Assembly (NCBI GenBank): GCA_035296325.1
Contig: DATHBD010000032.1
Coordinates: 282,692-346,691 of the forward strand
Source of the DNA: DATHBD01 sp035296325
GTDB taxonomy: Bacteria > Actinomycetota > Actinomycetes > Mycobacteriales > Micromonosporaceae
Length of the DNA stretch: 64,000 nt
Direction: 5' to 3'
Shown: positions 54,466 through 63,216 of the stretch, in pieces
How the letters are laid out: each line of letters starts with the position of its first letter
Numbering within the stretch: position 1 is the stretch's first letter
Position numbers and translations under genes: made by a program
The notes under the pieces: generated by a model
Seen by the model: only the letters and a program-made list of their open reading frames with translations
What the model was told of the DNA's origin: nothing
The model's database searches: none

Positions 54466-55577
54466 CACCCGTGCCGTGGTACCCGTAGCTCCACCTCCGT
54501 GCCATTGCCGGGACTGCTGGCAATGGTGACGGTGCCGCCGAGATCCCGGATGCGTCCCTCGATCGACTGTGCCACGCCAAGCCGACCTGCCGTCCGGGCC
54601 GCGCTGAGCCGATCCGGCGCAATGCCCGGCCCGTCGTCCCGCACGCTGACGATCACGTGGTCGTACTCGTCCTCGACCAGCAGCCACGCGCGGGCGTGCG
54701 GTCCGCAGTGCCGCCGCACGTTGTCCAGTGCACTGATCACGGCGGCTTCCACCTCGTCGACCACGGCGACCGGCAACGGCACGGCGGTGGCCGGCGCGGC
54801 AACCGAGACGGTGACCGACTCGTGGCTGCGCAGGCGGGCGGCGAGGTCGACGTCGGGCCGCTCGCCGACCGGTGGCTCCACCTTCGCGGTGACCAGCGTG
54901 CGGAGAGTCACCTCCTGTTCGCCGGCGAGCCGGCCCAACTCGGCCGCCTCGCCGCCGAGCTCGGCGCCCCGGCGCTGCACCAGTGCCAGAACCTGCAGCA
55001 CCGAGTCGTGGATGCTGCGGGCCAGCCGCTCCCGCTCCCGGGTCGCGGCCTCCAACTGGGCGGCGCGCCGTAGCTGCTGCTGGGCCTGGACGGCAAGCCG
55101 GGCGACATGTCCGACGATCGTTCCGGTCAGCAGCAGCAGGACCGTGTCGTTGAGCATCCCGTCGGTGACCCGACCGCGTACCACCAGATCGGTCGCGATG
55201 ATCGCCAGGGCCGCGACCGCACCCATGGTGCGTCCTTTGCACACCGCCCACGCCAGCACCGCGCTGGCCACCCAGGCAGTCGGCACCGAGGCGGCGCCGT
55301 GCGCGAGGGCGTCGCGGGGGACCGCCCAGAGCGTTGCCAGCAGGCAGCCCGCGGTCACCACCAGGTCGATGCTGAGCAGCGGCCATCCGCGCCGACCGGG
55401 GTCGGCGTAGGCAGAGGTGGCTGCGGCGGTCCACAGCGCCATGGCGGCGATGATGACCCAGCTGCGCGCGGTGGGGCCGTACCCGCCGGAATCGGTCAGC
55501 AGCAGGACCACCGCGTAGCCGAGCGCGGCGACCCGGAAGACGGCGACCGCGCGCCACAGCGGCGTATCCAATCCCAC
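54465..55577 (-). CDS. NarL-type sensor histidine kinase
   Basis: About 370 residues from GTG 55577 (MGLDTPLWRAVAVF). Six or so N-terminal membrane helices form the sensor. The phospho-acceptor His is in RLARSIHDSVLQVLALVQRRG, of HisKA_3 type. The ATPase part has ALDNVRRHCG (N-box), VRDDGPGIAPDRL and GRLGVAQSIEGRIRDLGG. MacS/DesK-like layout. The response regulator gene follows with a one-base overlap. The stimulus is not known; the many helices suggest a membrane-borne signal. The frame is open upstream to 55778 without coding features. Confidence 0.86.
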   Translation of the reverse strand: MGLDTPLWRAVAVFRVAALGYAVVLLLTDSGGYGPTARSWVIIAAMALWTAAATSAYADPGRRGWPLLSIDLVVTAGCLLATLWAVPRDALAHGAASVPTAWVASAVLAWAVCKGRTMGAVAALAIIATDLVVRGRVTDGMLNDTVLLLLTGTIVGHVARLAVQAQQQLRRAAQLEAATRERERLARSIHDSVLQVLALVQRRGAELGGEAAELGRLAGEQEVTLRTLVTAKVEPPVGERPDVDLAARLRSHESVTVSVAAPATAVPLPVAVVDEVEAAVISALDNVRRHCGPHARAWLLVEDEYDHVIVSVRDDGPGIAPDRLSAARTAGRLGVAQSIEGRIRDLGGTVTIASSPGNGTEVELRVPRHG

Positions 55578-55681
55578 GCCGGCATTCTGGCAGCTCGACC
55601 GGGCCGGTGCCGCCGGACTGCGTGGCCGGGATGAGGTGCCGGGTGCGCCGGATCGCGTCGCAATGGGGTGCGGACATGGAG

Positions 55682-55747
55682 CGACCCTCGGGGCATCCGC
55701 GCCGGGTGGCGCGGGCCGGCTGGACAAGGCCGGCGCCCCGAGGGTCG
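55682..55747. repeat. Inverted repeat with nested palindrome upstream of the two-component genes
   Basis: CGACCCTCGGGGC (55682-55694) is the exact reverse complement of 55735-55747. The 40-base inner part contains two GCCGGC palindromes that can pair with each other. The structure lies about 105 bases upstream of the kinase start and 210 bases upstream of the Smr gene. It may be a bidirectional terminator or a regulator site. Besides this, 55,578-55,957 shows no gene. Confidence 0.65.
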
Positions 55748-55957
55748 GGTGACTATCTGGAATTCGCCTGACCGCCACCGCGCCGAGAAGGCGCGACCCG
55801 GGACTGTGCGAGTCCAGGAGGACGGCGGCTAGCGGACAGCCACCTCACGAGTCCGATGTTTACACAACTTGGGACCACCTCCTCTCACGTGTACCAACAA
55901 ATCTAGGAGGCGATCCGCGGGACCGCAACGGATTTTCGACGGATCTACGCTGGTGGG

Positions 55958-56212
55958 GTGAAGCTCAAGCTGGACCTGCACGAGGTGTACAACCGAGGCC
56001 AGGACATCGACCGGGCGCTGCGAGGGATCATCGACGAGGCGGTCACCAAGAAGGCGGCCCTGGTGGAGATCATCCCGGGCAAGGGCTCGGGTCAGCTCAA
56101 GAAGCGGGTGCTGCGCTTCCTCGAGCAGAAGGAGATCAAGGCGCTGTACCACCGGGTTGAGAAGGACTCGAAGAACTTCGGCCGGCTGTTCGTCCATTTC
56201 CGCTGGAAATGA
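55958..56212 (+). CDS. Smr-domain protein
   Basis: 84 residues that make up just the Smr fold: LKLDLHEVYNRGQDIDRAL has the LDLH motif with the catalytic-type His, then ALVEIIPGKGSGQLKKRVLRFL with the GxGxG-type loop, and HRVEKDSKNFGRLFVHF. Stand-alone Smr proteins have nuclease or nucleic-acid-binding activity and relate to the C-terminal end of MutS2. Target unknown. The start is GTG. Confidence 0.85.
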   Translation: MKLKLDLHEVYNRGQDIDRALRGIIDEAVTKKAALVEIIPGKGSGQLKKRVLRFLEQKEIKALYHRVEKDSKNFGRLFVHFRWK

Positions 56213-56430
56213 CGCGCTCCGGGGACACCCTTGATCGAACCGGACAACATCGCTTCTGACCAGGAGCGCTACCCGTGGGCACTGGTCGTCGTTGGTCACC
56301 TTTGGTCAGCCTCCTACGGCCTGGCAACGGCCTGATCTTGGAGCGCCCGTGTCCCTCGTGGCTCTACCGCCTGGCCGCCCCGCTCGTAGCCCCCCTCAGA
56401 GCTGCGGCGCCCTCACCGGTGCCAGGTTCT

Positions 56431-56498
56431 CGGGATAGCTCAGGGTGTCAAGGTGGAGCGCCCGATGGACGAACGACCTTGCACCCTGAGCTATCCCG
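56431..56498. repeat. Long near-perfect hairpin (23 bp, one bulge)
   Basis: Left arm 56431-56454 (begins CGGGATAGCTCAGGGTG) and right arm 56476-56498 (ends CCCTGAGCTATCCCG) pair over 23 bases with one bulged T. The 21-base loop is GGAGCGCCCGATGGACGAACG. The arms are too long and perfect for a normal terminator, and there are no U-runs. Possible origins: an inverted-repeat element (MITE-like), an attachment site remnant, or a structured RNA. Confidence 0.9.
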
Positions 56499-56594
56499 TT
56501 AGAGAAAATGGCGCGGGGAGGGTGTTGCTGCGTCCGCAACTGAAGCCCCGGCCCCGGCTGTCCCCCGGTGCGGCATCCTCTGGCTGACACTGAC

Positions 56595-56638
56595 AAGCCC
56601 CGGCTCCGCCTCTGATCATCAGGACGGCCCCGGGGCTT
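56595..56638 (+). terminator. GC-rich hairpin with CTTCTCC tail
   Basis: AAGCCCCGG (56595-56603) pairs with CCGGGGCTT (56630-56638). The loop contains a small TGATCA palindrome. An equal arm (GAAGCCCCGG at 56542-56551) upstream could compete for the same right arm, giving alternative structures. Possible terminator of an upstream plus-strand transcript. Confidence 0.5.
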
Positions 56639-56739
56639 CTCCGTATGCGCGCCGCCGGCGGGGCTTCACCGCCGCCGCCGGGCCGAAGGTTTAGGCGGCG
56701 GTGGCGGGCCGAAGGCCCGGCCCCTGGTCGGCAGCGCGC

Positions 56740-56760
56740 ACGGCCCGCCTCGCGGGCCGT
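56740..56760 (-). terminator. Hairpin beyond the end of the zinc-ribbon gene
   Basis: ACGGCCCGC and GCGGGCCGT form a perfect nine-bp stem with a CTC loop, 68 bases past the stop codon of the minus-strand gene at 56828. Confidence 0.55.
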
Positions 56761-56827
56761 CTTGACAACTAATGAGTGGCAACACAGCGCGTACCTACCC
56801 TTCCCGGCTGGCCGTCGCTTGCCAAGC

Positions 56828-57178
56828 TCAGGTCAGCCCGCACCTGCCACCGCACGCTGGGCAAAACGCACGCTTGGCGTTCGAGGTCACGTCGGTACCG
56901 CACCGCTCGCAGCGACCGCCCTCCCACAGGCCTTGGTCGGGGCCGAGCCCACCGTCGTAGTAATCGCGGTCGGGCCATGCCACGAATTCGGTAAGTGTGC
57001 CGTCCTCGTATTCGGTGACAGTCACGGTGGCCAACACGAGGTGGGTCCGCATCCCGTAGCTCTCCTCGGCATAGCCAGGAAGGACGCGCCGCAACACATC
57101 GACGAGCTCACGAACCGGCAGTCCGCAGAGCTTCTCGGCAAGACGGTCACGGTCCTCGTCGGTGCTCATGAAAGTCAC
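56828..57178 (-). CDS. Zinc-ribbon protein of unknown function on the integrated element
   Basis: 116 residues from GTG 57178 (MTFMSTDEDRDRLAEKL); ATG 57169 is an alternative, and GGAGGT precedes both. The N-terminal helical part (LPVRELVDVLRRVLPGY) is followed by a beta region (THLVLATVTVTEYEDGTLTEF) and AWPDRDYYDGGLGPDQGLWEGG. The C-terminal zinc ribbon is CERCGTDVTSNAKRAFCPACGGRCG. It is divergent from the excisionase gene and may be cargo or a regulator of the element. No named family is recognised. Confidence 0.6.
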   Translation of the reverse strand: MTFMSTDEDRDRLAEKLCGLPVRELVDVLRRVLPGYAEESYGMRTHLVLATVTVTEYEDGTLTEFVAWPDRDYYDGGLGPDQGLWEGGRCERCGTDVTSNAKRAFCPACGGRCGLT

Positions 57179-57316
57179 CGTACCTCCGAGATCATCACAA
57201 TCCGCAGCCGGCGTTCCTGACACCTACACAACGTGGGATGTCTCCACAGGGGGACATTGCGAAACGCCGTCGCCAGACCACCATCCAACCGAAACCCCTC
57301 AGAACAGGAGGAACGC

Positions 57317-57493
57317 TTGAGAACTGCCGAAGTCGAAAACCTCTGGGATATCCACGACGTCGCCCGGTACCTCCGAGTCCCCGTCGAAACGCTCTACCAA
57401 TGGCGCAAACACCGCACCGGCCCACCAGCCGGCCGCCACCTCCGCTACGACCCCACCACCGTCCGCGCCTGGTTCAAAGAACAGGAGGCATAA
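57317..57493 (+). CDS. Excisionase-like helix-turn-helix protein
   Basis: 58 residues from TTG 57317, chosen because AGGAGG lies five bases upstream. LWDIHDVARYLRVPVETLYQWR is a MerR-type winged helix-turn-helix as in excisionases (HTH_17); the wing is GPPAGRHLRYDPTTVRAWF. Such proteins direct the integrase towards excision. It ends eight bases before the integrase start, a typical xis-int arrangement. The frame opens earlier (57233) but without a ribosome-binding site. Confidence 0.8.
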   Translation: MRTAEVENLWDIHDVARYLRVPVETLYQWRKHRTGPPAGRHLRYDPTTVRAWFKEQEA

Positions 57494-57500
57494 CACTCCC

Positions 57501-58721
57501 ATGGCACACATCGAAGACCGCTGGTACAAAACCGTTGTCGGCCCCGACAAGAAGGCCGCCAAGTAGCGAAACCGGGTTGCGGCGTCGGAATGCGTTACCG
57601 CGTTCGCTACATCGACCCGGAAGGCCAAGGAGAAACCCGCGTCATTCCCGGACAAGAAGAAGCGCGAGGCACAAGCGTTTCTTGCCAACCTGCAAGCCGA
57701 CATCTTGCGTGGAACTTACGTCAGCCCTGAGGCCGGAAGGACCACCTTCAAGCAGTACGCGACCAACTGGCTTGCTGCGGCAACCACCGACGAGGGGACG
57801 CAGCAACGCTTGGAGTACGAACTGCGGCTGCACGTCTTCCCATCGTTGGGGGACCGACCATTGGCGGCTATTCAATCAGCCACCATCAGAGAGGGGGCAC
57901 GTCGCTTTCAGGAGGCGGGGCTGGCGCCGAGTTACCGCCGAATACTGTTCAACGACGTGTCGTCCATCTTCAACGCGGCCGTCGATGACAAGATGATCGC
58001 GTCCAACCCGTTCGCGGTCAAGAGTATTCGCCGCCCGAAGTACGAACCCACGAGAGTGATTCCCAGGTCAAATGGGCAACGAATCACTTTCCGTGACAAC
58101 ATTCGTGATCGCTACCGGATCGCTGTCGACCTCGGATCGGGATGTGCGCTACGGCAAGGTGAAATTTCCGCCGTCAGCCCCGACGACATCGACCCGACAC
58201 GCCCGTACTCCGGGTACGCAGACAAATCAAGATAGCGGGAAGTAGACCATCTTCGCGCTTCCCAAGGGCGGAAAGGTTCGCGAGGTCCCCTCCCGTCCTC
58301 CGTTGCAGACCGGCTCGCCGCCCACGCCGAGCGCTATCCGCCAGTCCCGATCACTCTTCCATGGGGCAGTTCCACCGGTGACCCGGTGACGGTGAGCTTG
58401 TACCTGTATACCGCCAATCGAGAGGTCGTGAAGCGGAGCGGCTTCAACACGTCGGTCTGAAAGACGGCACTCAACCTCAGCGGTTTCACTGACAACCGCC
58501 ACAACGGCATGCATGTCCAGCGGCACACCTACGCCTCGGTCCTGCTCGACGCCGGGGAGTCCATCAAGGCGTTGGCGGCCTACCTGGGCCACGCTGACCC
58601 AGGTTTTACCCTGCGGGTCTATACACACCTGTTGCCCAACAGTGAGGACCGCACCCGGCGTGCCATCGATCGGGCCTTCCAAGACGGTTCAGAGCCGCTA
58701 GACGGCCTAGCCACGGCCTAG
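57501..58721 (+). pseudogene. Decayed tyrosine-type site-specific integrase
   Basis: From ATG 57501 the product begins MAHIEDRWYKTVVGPDKKAAK and stops at once. Further pieces are in different frames: MRYRVRYIDPEGQGETR, then SFPDKKKREAQAFLANLQAD, TFKQYATNWLAAATTDEGTQ, SSIFNAAVDDKMIASNPFAVK, and the catalytic part with the first Arg (GCALRQGEISAVSP). A stop near 58234 and another shift precede HVQRHTYASVLLDAGESIKAL (His-x-x-Arg), LGHADPG and YTHLLP with the Tyr. At least four disruptions are visible, so the gene is dead. It resembles integrases of actinobacterial plasmids such as pSAM2-like elements. Confidence 0.85.
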
Positions 58722-58803
58722 AGGGCTCTCGATGTGTTGCTGTGCAGCTCAGTGCGGTTGTCGGCGTCACTGCCGCTGGAAGTAGGGCGGTCCGGGTCGG
58801 CCG

Positions 58804-59499
58804 TCAATCCGTCGCGGCCACGACGATCCGATCCAGGTCGGGCGCCCAGCCGCGGGGGTTGCCGAAGGCGAGCGTGTTCGCCCCGGCGGTGAGCGGAACG
58901 ACGACAGAACGTTCGCTGGATCGAGCCGAACCGGTGCTCGGCGCGAACTCCACCGGGACCGCGGCGCCATCGTTGATCCGGATCGTCGCCGTCCGCGTCT
59001 CGGGGCTCAGGTAGTGCAGCGTCACCGTGTACCGGCCCGCTTCGGGCACCCCGACGCCGTTGAAGCGCACCGCCGGCCCGAAGCCGAGGTTGCTGATGAT
59101 CTCACCGCCGGACGTGCCGGGCAGGCGCTGGCGGTGGGTACTCGACACGAAGGTGTTGGCCGCCGCCTCCGCCTCGTACGAGACGGGCCCCCACGAGCGG
59201 GCGGCGGTCGGCCGCTCCGGTGCTCCGACGAGCGAGCCGGCACCCGGGGACGCTCCCGGCGTGGGTAGCGTCGGCCCGCGGGCCGGGGCGGACGCGGCCG
59301 GGGGAGGCCCGGTCCCGCGCTGCGCCTTCTGCTGTGCTGACTGGCTGGGATGTCGGGTGAACACCACCACACCGATCAGGATGAGCGCGACCCCTGTCGC
59401 CGCCAGCAGACTCTGCTGTCCGGGGGGTCCGCTCGCCCTGCCGATGGCACGCCGAGCCACCCGATGGGCTCCGAGGTACGCATCGCCGCTGTTGCCCAT
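58804..59499 (-). CDS. Membrane-anchored CBM35-like carbohydrate-binding protein
   Basis: 231 residues from ATG 59499, preceded by GGAGGATC. One membrane helix at about 29-47 (LLAATGVALILIGVVVF) is followed by a Pro/Ala linker and a C-terminal CBM35/CBM6-like domain: VSYEAEAAANTF, GEIISNLGFGPAVRFNGV, GRYTVTLHYLSPETRTATI, and WAPDLDRIVV. Calcium-binding and sugar-binding loops are plausible. It probably displays a carbohydrate-binding module on the cell surface. The LacI-type regulator gene is upstream on the same strand and may control it. Confidence 0.8.
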   Translation of the reverse strand: MGNSGDAYLGAHRVARRAIGRASGPPGQQSLLAATGVALILIGVVVFTRHPSQSAQQKAQRGTGPPPAASAPARGPTLPTPGASPGAGSLVGAPERPTAARSWGPVSYEAEAAANTFVSSTHRQRLPGTSGGEIISNLGFGPAVRFNGVGVPEAGRYTVTLHYLSPETRTATIRINDGAAVPVEFAPSTGSARSSERSVVVPLTAGANTLAFGNPRGWAPDLDRIVVAATD

Positions 59500-59714
59500 G
59501 ATCCTCCGTTCCGGACGTCGGGTCAGGACGCTAGCCAGCGGCGCGGAGCGGCGCGAGGTCCGGTTGAGCGGGGATTGTGCCGTATTGGCGGGGCACCGTC
59601 GCCAACCGGCCATCGTGGTCGGCGGGCTTCGCGGCGGGGGCCGGGTTGACGAGGGTGAAGCCGGGAGTCCGGGGGGTACCTTCGTCGGCGGGGCGGCCCC
59701 CGCCGCGGGTCGGG

Positions 59715-60737
59715 TCAGCCCGACCGGCGTACCACGAGTGAGGTGGGCAGTACCGCCCCGGAGCGGTCGCCGTTTTCCCCGGACATCGCGGCGATCAGCC
59801 GGTGCGCCGCCGCGGCGCCCAACTCCTCGACGGGCTGGCGCACGGTCGTCAGCGGGGGATCGGTGTATGCCGACATCGGCATGTCGTCGAAGCCGATCAC
59901 CGCGACATCCTCCGGCACCCGGCGTCCGGCCCGCCGCAGTGCGTGCAGGGCCCCCATCGCCATCAGGTCGGATGCCGCGAAGACCGCATCGAGGTTGGGG
60001 CGGTGGTCGAGCAGGCGGCTCATCGCGTGTACGCCGGAGGCGCGGGTCCAGTCGCCGTACAGCACCGGACCCAGCGGCTGGTCCGCCGCTTGCAGCGCGT
60101 CCCGGTAGCCGGCGAGGCGGTCCACCCCGCCGACGATGTCCGGCGGCCCGGAGATCGTCGCGATCGTGCTGCGGCCGGCGGCGATCAGGCGTTCCACGGC
60201 GCGCCGTGCCCCGCCGCGGTTGTCCACGTCGACGTACGAGAAGTCCTCCTTGCACAGCGGGCGGCCGACCATGGTGACCGGCACGCCGACGGAACGCAGC
60301 GCCGATGCCAGCGGATGGCGGCCCCGCGGCGCGATCAGCAGGACGCCGTCGACGTGCCGGCCACGCAGGTAGCGTTCCAGCGCGGCGGCCCGGTCGCCGA
60401 ACGCCAGGAGCAGGGGCATCTCGTGGGGCGCGAGTGCGGCCTCGGCTCCGTCGAGCACCCGGCCGTAGTACGGGTCGGCGAAGAGCCGTGGCGTGCTCTC
60501 GCAGATGACGGCGGCGACACAGCGCGTCTGCCGGTCGTGCAGCGTGCCCCGGGCGGCACGCTGGCGGACATACCCCAGGCGGACGACGGCCTCGTGCACC
60601 TGGTCCCGGGCGGCTGGGCTGACCCGCGCGGAGTTGTTCAGCACGCGGGAGGCGGTGGCGGGTGAGACGCCGGCTAGGGCGGCGACCTCGGCTAGGGTGG
60701 GCGCTTCGCTGGACGGGCGAAGATCGCTGGGGAGCAT
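59715..60737 (-). CDS. LacI-family transcriptional regulator
   Basis: 340 residues from ATG 60737, with GGAGG six bases upstream. N-terminal helix-turn-helix PTLAEVAALAGVSPATASRV and the hinge helix NNSARVSPAARD are typical. The periplasmic-binding-like effector domain includes PYYGRVLDGAEAALAPHEMP, DGVLLIAPRGRHPLAS, FDDMPMSAYTDPPLTTV. It resembles regulators of oligosaccharide use (CebR/CelR type). The operator TGGGAGCGCTTCCA lies 48 bases before its start, suggesting autoregulation. The effector sugar is unknown. Confidence 0.92.
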   Translation of the reverse strand: MLPSDLRPSSEAPTLAEVAALAGVSPATASRVLNNSARVSPAARDQVHEAVVRLGYVRQRAARGTLHDRQTRCVAAVICESTPRLFADPYYGRVLDGAEAALAPHEMPLLLAFGDRAAALERYLRGRHVDGVLLIAPRGRHPLASALRSVGVPVTMVGRPLCKEDFSYVDVDNRGGARRAVERLIAAGRSTIATISGPPDIVGGVDRLAGYRDALQAADQPLGPVLYGDWTRASGVHAMSRLLDHRPNLDAVFAASDLMAMGALHALRRAGRRVPEDVAVIGFDDMPMSAYTDPPLTTVRQPVEELGAAAAHRLIAAMSGENGDRSGAVLPTSLVVRRSG

Positions 60738-60784
60738 GACGTCCTCCGATCCGCTCTCAATGCCGAGGGGCGGGTCTCGGCCTT

Positions 60785-60798
60785 TGGGAGCGCTTCCA
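60785..60798. promoter_or_regulatory. LacI-type operator TGGGAGCGCTTCCA
   Basis: A 14-bp imperfect palindrome centred on AGCGCT, nearly identical to the CebR/CelR operator TGGGAGCGCTCCCA of actinobacteria. It lies just upstream of the LacI-family gene, consistent with self-repression. A co-regulated sugar transporter or hydrolase operon may lie outside the window. Confidence 0.8.
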
Positions 60799-61128
60799 TC
60801 GCGAGCGTCATACAAGGTTTCCAATGTGTCAATCCCAGATTTCTGGAAGATGGACGACCGGTCTGGCCAGGGCACCTTTGGGTCCGTTAAGGGATGTAAA
60901 TTTCATCGGTCGTTGCGACCGGTGGTGAGGAATTTGCGGCGAGCGGTCGAACCGGCGGGATGGCTGGCCGGAAGATCTGCAGGCGGGCGGTCCGCAGGGC
61001 TGCGGCGCTTTGCTCGTAAGATCAACCACGATCAATCCCGGAGCGGGGCCGGCGGCCGGGCGACCGCAGTGCCGGGATCCGGTGCGCGGACCGCGGCGCC
61101 CCGGGGTCCGGGGAGCGTTGCGGCGGCC

Positions 61129-61204
61129 GGGCCGCGCCCATCCGTCGGGCGGGCCGCGCCCATCCGTCGGGCGGGCCGCGCCCACCCGGCGGGCGGGCCG
61201 CGCC
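61129..61204. repeat. Tandem array of 22-bp GC-rich units upstream of ctaD
   Basis: Units start at 61129, 61151 and 61173 with a partial fourth at 61195. The unit begins GGGCCGCGCCCATCCGTCGG. The first two copies are identical; the third differs by two bases. It lies about 130 bases upstream of the ctaD start. Confidence 0.92.
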
Positions 61205-61326
61205 GGCCCAGGCGGGCAAGGTGCGCCCCCTTCGGCAGCCCCCGAACCTGGCGACTATTCTTCCCCGGGGGCAGGTACGTGCCGAAGTGCGTGTCCTGGT
61301 AGCTGATCGCCCACAGGAGGCCTGTC

Positions 61327-63084
61327 GTGACCACCGTCGCACCGAAGCCGATCGTGACTCGGCCATGGCCGGTGCACCAGCCCCCCAAGGGCTCAGCGAT
61401 CGCACGGCTGCTGCGTACCACGGACGCCAAGCAGATCGGCCTGATGTACCTGACGACGTCGTTCGTCTTCTTCCTGATCGGCGGCTTCATGGCGCTGCTG
61501 ATGCGCGCCGAGCTCGCCCAACCCAAGCTGCAGTTCTTCTCCACCGAGCAGTACAACCAGCTCTTCACCATGCACGGCACGATCATGCTGCTGTTCTTCG
61601 CGACGCCGATGGTCTTCGCGTTCGCGAACCTGGTTCTGCCGCTGCAGATCGGCGCGCCGGACGTGAGCTTCCCCCGGCTGAACTCGTTCTCCTTCTGGCT
61701 CTTCCTGTTCGGCGGGCTGACCGCGATGTCCGGCTTCCTGACCCCGGGCGGCGCCGCGGACTTCGGGTGGTACGCGTACACCCCGCTGACCGACGCGACG
61801 AACTCTCCGGGGGTCGGCGCCGACCTGTGGTTCATCGGCCTGGCGATCTCCGGCCTGGGTACGATCCTCGGCGCCGTCAACATGATCACCACGATCGTGA
61901 CCCTGCGGGCGCCCGGGATGACGATGTTCCGGATGCCGATCTTCACCTGGAACATCCTGGTGACCAGCGTGCTGGTGCTGCTGGCCTTCCCGATCCTGAC
62001 CGCGGCGATCTTCGGCATCCTGGCCGACCGCAAGCTCAACGCCCAGGTCTTCGAGGCGGAGAACGGGGGTGCCATCCTCTGGCAGCACCTCTTCTGGTTC
62101 TTCGGGCACCCCGAGGTCTACATCGTCGCGCTGCCGTTCTTCGGCATCATCACCGAGATCATCCCGGTCTTCTCGCGCAAGCCGATCTTCGGCTACAAGG
62201 GTCTGGTCGGTGCGACCATCGCCATCGGCGCGCTGTCGGTCACGGTCTGGGCGCACCACATGTTCGCCACCGGCGGCGTGCTGCTGCCGTTCTTCTCCTT
62301 CCTGACCTACCTCATCGCGGTGCCGACCGGGATCAAGTTCTTCAACTGGATCGGCACGATGTGGCGGGGCTCGATCAGCTTCGAGACACCGATGCTGTGG
62401 TCCATCGGCTTCCTGGTGACCTTCCTGCTCGGCGGGCTGACCGGCGTCATCCTCGGGTCCCCGCCGCTGGACTTCCACCTCAACGACTCGTACTTCGTGG
62501 TGGCGCACTTCCACTACGTGCTCTTCGGCACGATCGTGTTCGCGGTGTTCGCCGGGATCTACTTCTGGTTCCCGAAGTTCACCGGCCGCTACCTGGACGA
62601 GAAGCTCGGCAAGCTGCACTTCTGGGCCACCTTCGTCGGATTCCACCTGACCTTCCTGGTGCAGCACTACCTGGGGGCCGAGGGCATGCCGCGGCGGTAC
62701 GCGGACTACCTGCCGGGTGACGGCTTCACCACGCTGAACATGATCTCCACGGTGGGCGCCTTCCTGCTCGGCATCGCCACGGTGCCGTTCCTGTGGAACG
62801 TCTACCACTCGTACAAGTTCGGTGAGATCGTGACGGCCGACGACCCGTGGGGCCACGGCAACTCGCTGGAGTGGGCGACCTCCTGCCCGCCGCCGCGGCA
62901 CAACTTCACCGTGATGCCACGGATCCGGTCGGAGCGGCCGGCCTTCGAGGCGCACTACCCGCACATGCTCGACCGGCTGGAGCTGGAGGCGCACTCGACC
63001 GGGTCCGGGCCGATGGGGCTGCACAACGTCGTGGGCGACGAGACCGGGCCGCGTCAGGGCGCCAAGGACACCGACCCGACTTGA
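61327..63084 (+). CDS. ctaD: Cytochrome c oxidase subunit I (aa3 type)
   Basis: Catalytic subunit of the terminal respiratory oxidase; it reduces oxygen at the heme a3-CuB centre and pumps protons. 585 residues with 12 membrane helices. Ligands: His in LFTMHGTIMLL (heme a), FFGHPEVYIVALPFFGII with CuB His and the cross-linked Tyr, VWAHHMFATG (CuB pair), and HFHYVLFG (hemes a3 and a). The D-channel and K-channel residues appear in usual context. The C-terminal end has a cytoplasmic extension typical of actinobacteria. GTG start. ctaC, ctaE and ctaF are not in this window. Confidence 0.97.
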   Translation: MTTVAPKPIVTRPWPVHQPPKGSAIARLLRTTDAKQIGLMYLTTSFVFFLIGGFMALLMRAELAQPKLQFFSTEQYNQLFTMHGTIMLLFFATPMVFAFANLVLPLQIGAPDVSFPRLNSFSFWLFLFGGLTAMSGFLTPGGAADFGWYAYTPLTDATNSPGVGADLWFIGLAISGLGTILGAVNMITTIVTLRAPGMTMFRMPIFTWNILVTSVLVLLAFPILTAAIFGILADRKLNAQVFEAENGGAILWQHLFWFFGHPEVYIVALPFFGIITEIIPVFSRKPIFGYKGLVGATIAIGALSVTVWAHHMFATGGVLLPFFSFLTYLIAVPTGIKFFNWIGTMWRGSISFETPMLWSIGFLVTFLLGGLTGVILGSPPLDFHLNDSYFVVAHFHYVLFGTIVFAVFAGIYFWFPKFTGRYLDEKLGKLHFWATFVGFHLTFLVQHYLGAEGMPRRYADYLPGDGFTTLNMISTVGAFLLGIATVPFLWNVYHSYKFGEIVTADDPWGHGNSLEWATSCPPPRHNFTVMPRIRSERPAFEAHYPHMLDRLELEAHSTGSGPMGLHNVVGDETGPRQGAKDTDPT

Positions 63085-63121
63085 CCCGTCGCGGTGGGTC
63101 GGCGCGCCGAGGGTGAGTCCT

Positions 63122-63140
63122 GTCACTTTTCGTAAGTGAC
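63122..63140. promoter_or_regulatory. Inverted repeat between ctaD and the serB-like gene
   Basis: GTCACTT (63122-63128) and AAGTGAC (63134-63140) flank TTCGT. It is too weak and AT-rich for the usual GC-rich terminators here, so it may be an operator in the promoter of the downstream gene. Confidence 0.45.
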
Positions 63141-63216
63141 TGCTACCGTTGTGTAACCCTTCCCGGAGCTGTTCGAGTCCGTCACGGACGGCACCCCCAC
63201 CGCACGGCCTCTCCCC

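Larger units (their letters stand above)
60738..61326. other. Regulatory spacer between the LacI-type gene and ctaD
   Basis: 589 bases without a gene. It contains the LacI operator (60785-60798), a tandem array of 22-bp units (61129-61204) and A+T-richer stretches near 60830-60900 (for example TTAAGGGATGTAAATTT) that may be promoters for ctaD or the regulator. Confidence 0.6.

Noticed and set aside
56431..56454. Resemblance of GGGATAGCTCAG to the 5' half of a tRNA
   Set aside because: No anticodon arm, T-arm or acceptor partner can be drawn; the right arm is simply the inverted repeat.
56521..58745. Short shared GTGTTGCTG near 56522 and 58734 as att direct repeats
   Set aside because: Only about nine to ten bases match, which is expected by chance in GC-rich DNA.
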